From: Alphaproteobacteria bacterium
GTDB lineage: Bacteria; Pseudomonadota; Alphaproteobacteria; Micavibrionales; UBA2020
Direction: 5' to 3'
Length of the DNA stretch: 7,766 nt
NCBI GenBank assembly: GCA_023136145.1
Contig: JAGLRU010000333.1
Span: 1 to 7,766 of the forward strand
Within the stretch, counting starts at the first letter, position 1; each line of letters starts with the position of its first letter. This document shows, in pieces, positions 1 to 5,919 of this stretch. The translations under genes and the position numbers were made by a program. Under the pieces are notes generated by a model. It was not told the DNA's origin. It did no database searches and saw only the letters and a program-made list of their open reading frames with translations.

Positions 1-635
1 ACGGGGAAGTGGCTGGAATCAAAAATGCAATTTTGGAAGTCAAAGGTGAGAACGCTTACGGTTGGTTAAAGTCAGAGGCAGGCGTACACCGGTTGGTGCG
101 TATTTCACCATTTGACTCCAATGCGCGTCGTCATACCAGTTTTTGTTCCGTTACCATCACGCCGGTGGTGGACGAAAATATTGACATCAAGGTAGCGGAT
201 AAAGATTTGCGCGTGGACACCTACCGTTCGGCAGGCGCGGGTGGACAGCATGTCAATAAGACCGATAGTGCAGTTCGACTTACTCACCTGCCCACTGGAA
301 TTGTTGCCGCGTGCCAGAACCAGCGTTCACAACACCAGAATCGCGCCGCCGCTATGAAAATGCTAAAAGCGAAACTATACGAGCGAGAAGTTCAAGCAAA
401 GCAAGCATTAAAGGACAAGACGGAAAGCGAAAAGACTGACATCGGTTTCGGGTACCAGATAAGATCGTATGTTCTGCATCCTTACCGTCTTGTTAAAGAC
501 CTTCGGACAGAGCTTGAAACGTCTGATACTCAGGGTGTTCTTGATGGTGATCTTGACCCGTTTCTTGAAGCTTCGCTCGCGCAAAAGCTGGATAGAAAAG
601 AAGAGCAAAATGTTTTTTATGAAGATGAGAAGTAA
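1..635 (+). CDS. prfB: Peptide chain release factor 2, C-terminal part (5' end outside window)
   Basis: RF2 recognises UGA and UAA stop codons in the ribosomal A site and triggers release of the finished peptide. The frame is open from the window edge; the GTG at 9 reads as an internal valine (GEVAGIKNA...), so it is not the start. Numbering from that codon, the RF2-specific stop-codon recognition tripeptide SPF is at residues 33-35 (bases 105-113), followed by DSNARRHTSF. The peptidyl-transferase motif GGQ is at residues 78-80 (bases 240-248) within the universal AGAGGQHVN block. The tail continues through IRSYVLHPYRLVKDLRT and VLDGDLDPFLEASLAQ, as in alphaproteobacterial RF2, so domains 2-4 are largely present. 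The N-terminal domain, and any programmed frameshift site near its start, are outside the window. The stop is TAA. I see no convincing hairpin terminator after it. Confidence 0.97.
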   Translation, partial: GEVAGIKNAILEVKGENAYGWLKSEAGVHRLVRISPFDSNARRHTSFCSVTITPVVDENIDIKVADKDLRVDTYRSAGAGGQHVNKTDSAVRLTHLPTGIVAACQNQRSQHQNRAAAMKMLKAKLYEREVQAKQALKDKTESEKTDIGFGYQIRSYVLHPYRLVKDLRTELETSDTQGVLDGDLDPFLEASLAQKLDRKEEQNVFYEDEK

Positions 636-708
636 GTGACTAGATCATGTGGACAAAAAATTCTCAAAGAATTAATGATGTGATTTAATATCTCATGGAG
701 GATTTGTT

Positions 709-873
709 ATGATGGAAAAATTAGAGCGCATAATGTCTTTTGGAATGAAGGGAATATTGTATTTATTTCTTGTTTATGCAGTACTTGTTATTCTCTTCCT
801 TATTGGAATGGGTATATTTGCTCTCGTTAACGGAAATTTTGAAAAGTTTTGGACAATGCTTATGAGTGTATAA
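709..873 (+). CDS. Small single-helix membrane protein, function unknown
   Basis: This is a 54-codon frame starting ATGATGGAA and ending in TAA. A near-perfect Shine-Dalgarno sequence, GGAGGA at 697-702, lies six bases before the first ATG, which is the main reason to believe it is translated. The protein starts with a short polar stretch (MMEKLERIMSFGMKG). One long hydrophobic helix follows at about residues 15-41 (rich in L, V, I, F), and then a short tail, NGNFEKFWTMLMSV. The positive charges before the helix suggest the N-terminus stays in the cytoplasm. It sits between prfB and the secreted hydrolase on the same strand, 73 bases after prfB and 60 bases before the next gene, so it could share a transcript with either. 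I recognise no family. No cysteines or metal motifs are visible. Confidence 0.6.
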   Translation: MMEKLERIMSFGMKGILYLFLVYAVLVILFLIGMGIFALVNGNFEKFWTMLMSV

Positions 874-933
874 TTTCTTAATATTTTATCTACACGACCT
901 AGAAGTAAAATAATTTTTTTTGAGGGAAAATAA

Positions 934-1719
934 ATGAAAACGGTTTTGTTCTTGATTATTGCACTTATGTTTCTACCGCAATCGGCTTTTGCAGCTCAGG
1001 GTGATTATGTTGTGTTGTTGCATGGAATCGCCCGCACGAAAGGCTCAATGGAAAGTATGGGTAAGGCGTTGTCTCAAAGAGGGTACGTTGTTATCAATAT
1101 AGATTACGAATCGCGCGAGAAAAAAATTGAAAAGCTTATCGTGGATATCAGGAAAAAGATCGTAAAAAATAAAATCCCTGAGGCAAAAAAAATCAACTTT
1201 ATAGGTCATTCTATGGGCGGACTTGTTATCCGCGCATATATCAATAAGTACAAGCCGAAAAATATAGGCAGGGTTGTTATGATTGGTACGCCAAATAAAG
1301 GCAGTGAAGTGGCGGATTTTCTGGTCGATAATTATTTTTACAAATCCTTTTACGGCCCGGCTGGGCAGGAATTGGTGACAGATCAGTCGGATTTCAAAAA
1401 AATATTTGGCGATGTGAATTATGAGCTTGGTGTTATTGCGGGTAACTGCACCATTGATCCTGTTTCATCACTTATCATTCCGGGTGATGACGATGGCAAG
1501 GTTGCTATTGTAAAAACCAAAATCAAGGGAATGAAGGATCATGTTATTCTTTGTGCTACGCATTCTTTTATGCCGAGCAATAAGCATGTCAAACGGCAGG
1601 CGGAATATTTTCTGGAGCATGGAAAATTTCAGCATAAAGTAAAAAGTGCAGAAAAACCTCACGTTAATTTATTATCGAAGGCTGTTCCAGAAACGGATCC
1701 AGCACTTTTTAATCAATAG
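934..1719 (+). CDS. Secreted alpha/beta-hydrolase, lipase/esterase type
   Basis: This is a 261-residue protein. Residues 1-20 form a Sec signal peptide: Lys2, a hydrophobic core to about residue 14, then QSAFA before Ala21 as the likely cleavage site. It probably acts in the periplasm or outside the cell. The mature part opens with VVLLHGIART (HG at 30-31, the oxyanion-hole region). It carries the nucleophile elbow GHSMGG at 91-96, with Ser93 as catalytic serine, followed by the IGTPNKGS segment (117-124) common in lipases. An acidic cluster, GDDDGKV at 184-190, supplies the likely acid (Asp187), and THSFM at 209-213 the likely catalytic His210. Cys172 and Cys207 could form a disulfide. The tail after about residue 225 is basic and low in hydrophobics. 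The ribosome binding site GAGGGA (922-927) fixes the ATG. The gene is clearly A+T-rich compared with the ilv genes. Substrate is unknown; the fold and triad assignment is firmer than 'lipase'. Confidence 0.9.
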   Translation: MKTVLFLIIALMFLPQSAFAAQGDYVVLLHGIARTKGSMESMGKALSQRGYVVINIDYESREKKIEKLIVDIRKKIVKNKIPEAKKINFIGHSMGGLVIRAYINKYKPKNIGRVVMIGTPNKGSEVADFLVDNYFYKSFYGPAGQELVTDQSDFKKIFGDVNYELGVIAGNCTIDPVSSLIIPGDDDGKVAIVKTKIKGMKDHVILCATHSFMPSNKHVKRQAEYFLEHGKFQHKVKSAEKPHVNLLSKAVPETDPALFNQ

Positions 1720-1745
1720 ATCACATTTACAGTCATTTCCAAATT

Positions 1746-1768
1746 GGCTCATCGGGCATTTTTGTGAG
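1746..1768. repeat. Candidate terminal inverted repeat of the ISL3-type element
   Basis: A sequence starting GGCTCATCGGGCATTTTTGT lies just outside the transposase stop codon. ISL3-family elements have imperfect terminal repeats beginning GG, often GGCTC or similar, and this is where the transposase-distal end should be. The matching end is not found elsewhere in the window, so the assignment rests on position and the family-typical first bases only. Confidence 0.4.
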
Positions 1769-1784
1769 TGGATTTCAGGGATTT

Positions 1785-2216
1785 TCAGAGTTCCGGTAGG
1801 TTCGTCGTCAGGATTTTCAGTTTAAGATATTCTTCATCGCTCAGGCCGTAGGCGCGTCTCTGGATGACGCGGATTTTGTTGTTGAAGCTTTCGACGAAAC
1901 CGAGGGCAACTTTGTTTTCCGGCTTGCAGTAGACAGAGATTCCATCCCAGTGGCGTTCGATCATGGAGGCGAATTTTTCGTACGGGGCAAGACGTTGCCA
2001 GCGAAGTTGGACCTTCCAGTTGTCGAAGAACTTTCGTGCCCAGACTTCAGAGTTGTAAGTCCAGAGATGGTCGAAGGATTCCCGCAGAATGTAATTGGTG
2101 TTCAGTCGCTTGTTGGCTTTCAGCAGAAGTTTCAGGTCAGTCGGCATATCCAGGCAGGGAAGGGGTTGAATTTTACCCTCAAGAACTATTTTTATTAAAA
2201 CTGAACGATAAGAAAG
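1785..2216 (-). pseudogene. ISL3-family transposase, C-terminal remnant
   Basis: The clear transposase homology spans 120 residues from the ATG at 2147 to the TGA at 1785. The frame remains open, without obvious transposase character, up to a TAG just above 2216. The recognisable part runs LKLLLKANKRLNTNYILRES, then FDHLWTY, WARKFFDNW, RHWDGI and VESFNNKIRVIQRRAYG, which is the C-terminal part of ISL3 DDE transposases. Glu86 in GFVESFNNK (numbered from the ATG) matches the third catalytic acidic residue; both catalytic aspartates are missing. Full-length family members are roughly 400 residues, so about two thirds of the gene, including its N-terminal zinc-binding and helix-turn-helix parts, has been lost. 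It cannot be active. It lies between the lipase and the tRNA-Arg gene, and the break with unrelated sequence falls at about 2150-2170. Confidence 0.85.
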
Positions 2217-2418
2217 CTAAAGCAGACAGGGTGTTTTTAACCAATTTTCAGAATTCCAAGTCAAAACACAAGATTGCTGCGACCGATCTTCTGTTGGAAA
2301 CGAAATATCTCTTACGCCCGTTCTTGATGGTCTTATGCGTGACGATATGCTGGAAATCCATTTTGTCCGCGAAGGTAACGTGCTGGACAAGAACGTCAAC
2401 AGCAATCAAAAGCTGATA
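2217..2418. other. Spacer without a recognisable gene, possible gene debris
   Basis: About 200 bases lie between the transposase remnant and the 3' end of the tRNA. On the plus strand a frame is open from 2221 and contains protein-like text (SLTPVLDGLMRDDMLEIHF...), but it has no start with a ribosome binding site and runs into the tRNA, ending at 2460. On the minus strand a mirror frame (DVLVQHVTFADKMDFQHIV...) is also open for over 50 codons. I recognise neither. The most economical reading is a remnant of a gene broken by the insertion and deletion events seen on both sides. I saw no hairpin terminator or clear promoter here. Confidence 0.35.
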
Positions 2419-2495
2419 TGGCGTGCCCGGAGGGATTCGAACCCCCGACCTGAGGCTTAGAAGGCATCTGCTCTATCCAACTGAGCTACGGGCAC
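2419..2495 (-). tRNA. tRNA-Arg (anticodon UCU), CCA encoded
   Basis: Read on the minus strand, the gene folds as a standard cloverleaf of 74 bases plus an encoded CCA. The acceptor arms GTGCCCG and CGGGCAC pair perfectly, and the D-stem GCTC/GAGC brackets AGTTGGATA. The anticodon loop is CTTCTAA with anticodon TCT at 2461-2459. The variable loop is AGGTC, and the T-arm is GGGGG-TTCGAAT-CCCTC with one G-U pair. The discriminator is G and the CCA occupies 2421-2419. It should decode AGA and AGG. One oddity is that the anticodon stem GATGC/GCCTC has a T-C mismatch in its third pair. An upstream TTGAAA followed 17 bases later by TGATAT could serve as a weak promoter. The gene is flanked by transposon debris on both sides. 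Confidence 0.95.
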
Positions 2496-2530
2496 ATATA
2501 ACAATATCAATAAGTTAGTAACAGTTTTTC

Positions 2531-2575
2531 AAAAACGTTCAACCGCTAAAAACGAAAAACGTTCAACTTTTGAAC
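2531..2575. repeat. Short direct repeat pair and adjoining inverted repeat upstream of tRNA-Arg
   Basis: AAAAACGTTCAAC occurs at 2531-2543 and again at 2555-2567, 24 bases apart. The second copy runs into an inverted repeat, GTTCAA-CTT-TTGAAC (2561-2575). Another small palindrome, GTTTTT-C-AAAAAC, spans 2524-2536. They lie about 30-80 bases upstream of the tRNA start, so they could be promoter-proximal protein sites or an old element's end. No function is shown. The rest of 2496-2662 has no gene I can support. Confidence 0.5.
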
Positions 2576-2662
2576 AGTTTCTTGCGTCAGTTATAACCGA
2601 TTTTACGGAGAGTCGCAAATGTAGTGTTTTTGGCTCGGATAAACCTCGAACCGGTTTGCCAT

Positions 2663-2749
2663 CTAGAACACAGTCTCTTCCTCCCTGATCGCAACCAGTG
2701 CTACCTTCGCTTTGAATTTCGCATCATGTTTCTTGCGTGAATTTAACAT
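2663..2749 (-). pseudogene. IS3-type transposase OrfA, N-terminal remnant
   Basis: This is a 28-codon frame from ATG at 2749 to TAG at 2663, reading MLNSRKKHDAKFKAKVALVA followed by IREEETVF. The pattern basic start, then AKFKAKVALVAIREEETV, is the first part of the helix-turn-helix OrfA protein of many IS3-family elements (compare the usual ...EFKAKVALAAL..E.T..ELA). Homology stops just where the next residues should be ELA, so the element was cut at about 2665 and the stop codon is accidental. OrfA is normally around 90-100 residues, and nothing of OrfB is present. A purine-rich AAGGGGAAG a few bases upstream would be its ribosome binding site. Confidence 0.7.
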
Positions 2750-2824
2750 TTTCTTCCCCTTTGGTTGATTACTTTTAGTGGCTAAACTCTCTCTTAGCTA
2801 CTGTTTCAAAAACCGGGGTTAGCA
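2750..2824 (-). mobile_element. Probable left end of the IS3-type remnant
   Basis: Reading the minus strand from 2824, the sequence begins TGCTAACCCCGGTTTTTGAA and continues with ACAG. It runs 75 bases to the OrfA start codon. IS3-family ends typically start with TG, carry a C-rich then T-rich block, and lie 50-100 bases before OrfA, which fits. An alternative start at TGGAC (2833) is possible. No matching right end or target duplication is visible, because the rest of the element is deleted. The segment also holds a small inverted repeat, GCTAA/TTTAGC, without a U tract, so I do not call it a terminator. Confidence 0.5.
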
Positions 2825-2833
2825 TATAGTCCA

Positions 2834-3187
2834 TTATGCCGAATATGACCTGTTTTTACCCACTAAAACTGCAGAAGAGCCTGTTTTTTTCTTTTGAAGA
2901 GCCAGAATAGTCCTTCTCAGGAAACTCAGAGTTCCAAATGATCTTCCTTGTGCAATAAGCGTAACTTGCTGTACCTCGTGCAAACGCTTGATCTGACTTT
3001 GTAGGATTTCTATGCGGTAAGAAGACCCCATCGGCATTACTATCAGGTGAACAGTCTTCAATGTGCCCGCAGATTCCGGCATCGTTATACGCACGACAGA
3101 AAATCCACGTCGTTGAATCAGGCCAAGCAGTCGCAACATGGCACCTTCTTGCTCCTCGAAATCTATTCTTAATGTATGTTTCATCAT
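2834..3187 (-). CDS. ilvM: Acetolactate synthase small (regulatory) subunit, IlvM type
   Basis: This subunit pairs with the catalytic large subunit encoded just upstream and is needed for full activity and stability of acetohydroxyacid synthase. The 117-residue protein has one ACT domain at about residues 3-78 (HTLRIDFEEQEGAMLRLLGL, then IQRRGFSVVRITM and VHLIVMP). It resembles the short enterobacterial IlvM in starting with MM and in the RGFxV core, not the roughly 160-residue IlvH type. Two residues that bind valine in E. coli IlvH are replaced: Asn11 corresponds to Glu12 here and Asn29 to Ser30. Valine insensitivity is therefore likely, though this is inference. The start ATG overlaps the ilvG stop as ATGA; a second ATG follows directly. 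IlvM is about 87 residues, so the last 30 or so (basic, LRRTILALQKKKTGSS...) are an extension. The stop lies about 10 bases from the presumed end of an IS3-type remnant, so the tail may have been altered by insertion. Confidence 0.9.
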   Translation of the reverse strand: MMKHTLRIDFEEQEGAMLRLLGLIQRRGFSVVRITMPESAGTLKTVHLIVMPMGSSYRIEILQSQIKRLHEVQQVTLIAQGRSFGTLSFLRRTILALQKKKTGSSAVLVGKNRSYSA

Positions 3188-4890
3188 GATTGCACCTTGT
3201 CCATCATATCACTGTTTGACTTTCCTGGCGGTACGAGCGGCCAGACATTTTCTTTAGAATCTATTTTGACATGTAATAAGATGGGCCCCTTTTCAGCGAG
3301 CAGGCGCGTCAGCGCTGCGGGCACTTCATCGCGACGCGTGATTGTAAACGCCATGATACCAAAGGCTCTTGCAAGCTCCGCGAAATCAGGGTTATCGGAA
3401 AGATCAACTTCGCTGTAATTTTCATTGAAGAACAGTTCCTGCCATTGCCGCACCAAGCCCAGCGAGGAATTATCGAGCAGGATGATTTTCAGGGGGATAT
3501 TATATCGTTTGAGCGTTGCCAGCTCCTGAATATTCATCATGATGGAACCGTCGCCGGAAACAGTGACAACACAAGCGTCCGGTTCCGCAAGTTTCGCTCC
3601 AATGCCCGCAGGAATGCCATAGCCCATCGTGCCGAAACCACCACTGCTCAGGTGTGCCTCCGGCCTCGAAATTTTGCAATGCTGCGCCACCAACATCTGG
3701 TGCTGGCCCACGTCGCAGGTGATGAGCAACTTATCGCCGGCTTGTTCTGAAAGCTGTTTTAAAAGCAATGGCGCATAGATGCCTTCGCCAGGTACATCAT
3801 ATTTCCATGCGTGCTTGGTTTTAAGAGCGGTAACTTCCTCTTTCCATTCTGCAATTTTCAAAGAGCTAGGATCAAGCATATCCAATGTTGCCTTCATACA
3901 ACCCGGCAGAGAAACATCTGCTACGCGAAGCTTGCCTATTTCGGCTGGATCAATGTCCATGTGAATAACCTTGGCATGTGGCGCAAAGGTATCGAGCTTT
4001 CCCGTGACGCGGTCGTCAAAACGCGCGCCGCAGCAGATAAGCAGGTCACATTCCTGTACCGCCAGATTGGCCGCGCGTAGGCCATGCATGCCCAGCATAC
4101 CGATGAATTGTGGATTTTCTGTCGACAGAACGCCCAAAGCTTTTAAAGTAGCCACGGCGGGAATGCCCGTGCGTGCGGCAAAACGACGCATTTCCGGCAC
4201 GGCCTTGGCAAGAGCAACACCGCCGCCAATATAAAGCAGCGGTTTTTTTGCCGTCTGTATCAACTTCATGGCCTTTGCAACCCCTGTGGACGGAGCTGCA
4301 ACAGGAAGCTTTCTCTGACGGTTCAGCAGGGCAGGACGCAAAACTTTTGCGATACTGACATCCTTTGGAAAATCAATCAGAACAGGACCTGGCCTACCGC
4401 TTTCCGCGATCTCAAATGCTTCGGCGATCACGTATGGGATATCCTCAGGCTTGCGGATAATATAGCTGTGCTTTACGATTGGCAATGTCATACCAAAAAT
4501 ATCCACCTCTTGAAATGCGTCCGTGCCCATATTTTGCGTCATGACTTGTCCCGTGATCGCCACCATCGGAATGGAATCCATAAAGGCGTTGCCGATGCCG
4601 GTGATGAGGTTAGTTGCACCAGGACCCGATGTTGCAAGGCATACGCCAGCTCGCCCTGTAACACGGGCATAGCCATCTGCAGCCAGTGCCGCACCCTGTT
4701 CATGACGCACAAGAATATGAGTGAGACGGGAGGATGTCAGCGCGTCATAAAGCGGCATGATCGCCCCGCCGGGGTATCCAAAGATTGTTGTGACGCCCTG
4801 CGCTTCAAGTGCCTCAATAAGCAGCCGCGAGCCGCTCACTTCAGTTACATTTTCATCGGGGGCTATCCTGAACTTGGGGAGAAAAGACAT
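3184..4890 (-). CDS. ilvG: Acetolactate synthase large (catalytic) subunit, isozyme II type
   Basis: This thiamine diphosphate (ThDP)- and FAD-dependent enzyme condenses two pyruvates to 2-acetolactate, or pyruvate with 2-ketobutyrate to acetohydroxybutyrate: the first common step to valine, leucine and isoleucine. I choose the ATG at 4890 (568 residues). It follows the ilvC stop by one base and has AAGGAAG upstream, and the protein reads VSGSRLLIEALEAQGVTTIF soon after. An in-frame ATG at 5064 would overlap ilvC by 173 bases with non-family sequence. FGYPGGAIMPLYDAL is at 37-51, the catalytic Glu64 is in VRHEQGAA, and SGPGATN is further on. The ThDP motif starts at GDGS (about 446) and ends in LDN. 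The stretch LGLVRQWQELFFNENYSE and the ending ENVWPLVPPGKSNS closely match E. coli IlvG. All domains appear intact, without frameshift. Confidence 0.97.
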   Translation of the reverse strand: MSFLPKFRIAPDENVTEVSGSRLLIEALEAQGVTTIFGYPGGAIMPLYDALTSSRLTHILVRHEQGAALAADGYARVTGRAGVCLATSGPGATNLITGIGNAFMDSIPMVAITGQVMTQNMGTDAFQEVDIFGMTLPIVKHSYIIRKPEDIPYVIAEAFEIAESGRPGPVLIDFPKDVSIAKVLRPALLNRQRKLPVAAPSTGVAKAMKLIQTAKKPLLYIGGGVALAKAVPEMRRFAARTGIPAVATLKALGVLSTENPQFIGMLGMHGLRAANLAVQECDLLICCGARFDDRVTGKLDTFAPHAKVIHMDIDPAEIGKLRVADVSLPGCMKATLDMLDPSSLKIAEWKEEVTALKTKHAWKYDVPGEGIYAPLLLKQLSEQAGDKLLITCDVGQHQMLVAQHCKISRPEAHLSSGGFGTMGYGIPAGIGAKLAEPDACVVTVSGDGSIMMNIQELATLKRYNIPLKIILLDNSSLGLVRQWQELFFNENYSEVDLSDNPDFAELARAFGIMAFTITRRDEVPAALTRLLAEKGPILLHVKIDSKENVWPLVPPGKSNSDMMDKVQS

Positions 4891-4891
4891 G

Positions 4892-5914
4892 TTAACCGCT
4901 TCCTTTTTTTTTCGTTGCGTTACTTTTGTCGTCCAGCCATGGCATGCGTGCGCGCAGTTTCTGACCGACGGTTTCAATGCTATGGCTGAGGTCTTTTTCC
5001 AACAGTTTATGATATTGTATTTTGCCAGTCTGGTTTTCGAGCACCCAGTTCTTGGCAAAAACACCGTTGCGAATATCCTTCAACACATCGCGCATACGGG
5101 CGCGCGTTTCGTCGTTGATGATGCGCGGTCCGCTGACGAGATCGCCGTACTTAGCCGTCTCGCTGACGAATTTATGCATTCGCGCAAGCCCGCCTTCGTG
5201 CAGCAGGTCAACAATCAGTTTCAGTTCATGCATACATTCGAAATAGGCAACTTCCGGCTGGTATCCAGCCTCGGTCAGCGTTTCATAGCCTTGCAAGATG
5301 AGTTCCGTCACACCGCCGCACAGCACAGCTTGCTCACCGAAAAGATCGGTTTCCGTTTCCTCAGCGAAAGTCGTATCCAACACGCCTGCGCGTGTACCGC
5401 CAATTCCGTGTGCATAGGTAAGCGCTTTGTCGGCTGCCTTGCCGGTAAAGTCTTGGTAGACCGCACGCAGGCAGGGAACGCCGCGTCCGCGCTCGAACTC
5501 ACGGCGCACGAGGCCGCCAGGCCCTTTAGGCGCAATAAGAACAACATCCGTGTTGGCGGGAGATTTGATGCGATCATAGTACACTGTAAATCCGTGCGCA
5601 AAGAGGAGCGTGTCGCCCTCTTTCAGCCCGGGGCGTACGGCTTCTTCAAATAATTTTTCCTGCGCCATATCAGGAACAAGCATGGCGATAAGACGGCCCT
5701 TCCGTGCGGCTTCCTCAGGCGTTGCAACGTTCAGACCATCTGCTTGTGCCTGTTTCCAGCTTGGCCCGTTTTCACGCACGCCAACGATAACATTGAACCC
5801 GCTGTCATGCAGATTGCGTGCATGGGCGCGTCCTTGACTGCCGTAACCGATGATAGCTACGGTATCGTTCTTGAGAACCTCGAGATTGACGTTTTCATCT
5901 GTTTGTATTTTCAT
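4892..5914 (-). CDS. ilvC: Ketol-acid reductoisomerase, class I (NADP+)
   Basis: The enzyme carries out Mg2+-dependent alkyl migration and NADPH reduction of 2-acetolactate or acetohydroxybutyrate to the dihydroxy acid, step two of valine and isoleucine synthesis. From the ATG at 5914 it is 340 residues, the usual class I length. The Rossmann motif GYGSQG is at 23-28, and the cofactor loop VGVRENGPSW has Arg47 and Ser52, as in NADPH-using forms. Also present are His107 in AHGFTV, metal ligands Asp190 and Glu194 (TDLFGEQ), Glu226 and Glu230 (FECMHE), and substrate-binding Ser251. GGAGA at 5929-5925, inside the end of ilvD, is its ribosome binding site, and only five bases separate the ilvD stop from this ATG, so translation is probably coupled. 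A longer frame from 6043 is rejected because its extra 43 residues lie inside ilvD and match nothing in the family. The C-terminal tail is Lys-rich (NATKKKGSG). Confidence 0.98.
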   Translation of the reverse strand: MKIQTDENVNLEVLKNDTVAIIGYGSQGRAHARNLHDSGFNVIVGVRENGPSWKQAQADGLNVATPEEAARKGRLIAMLVPDMAQEKLFEEAVRPGLKEGDTLLFAHGFTVYYDRIKSPANTDVVLIAPKGPGGLVRREFERGRGVPCLRAVYQDFTGKAADKALTYAHGIGGTRAGVLDTTFAEETETDLFGEQAVLCGGVTELILQGYETLTEAGYQPEVAYFECMHELKLIVDLLHEGGLARMHKFVSETAKYGDLVSGPRIINDETRARMRDVLKDIRNGVFAKNWVLENQTGKIQYHKLLEKDLSHSIETVGQKLRARMPWLDDKSNATKKKGSG

Positions 5915-5919
5915 TGTTT

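Noticed and set aside
2783..2803. Inverted repeat GCTAA/TTTAGC downstream of ilvM as an operon terminator
   Set aside because: The stem is short and A+T-rich and no U tract follows it; it lies inside the presumed IS3-type end.
4891..5064. Longer ilvG frame starting at 5064
   Set aside because: The added 58 residues overlap the end of ilvC in another frame and do not look like synthase sequence; the ATG at 4890 has a ribosome binding site and gives the usual length.
4757..5653. Plus-strand open frame of 298 codons inside ilvC and ilvG
   Set aside because: It is the antisense shadow of two well-conserved genes, has no family-like motifs, and arises from their codon bias. The same applies to the other plus-strand frames between 3176 and 7681.
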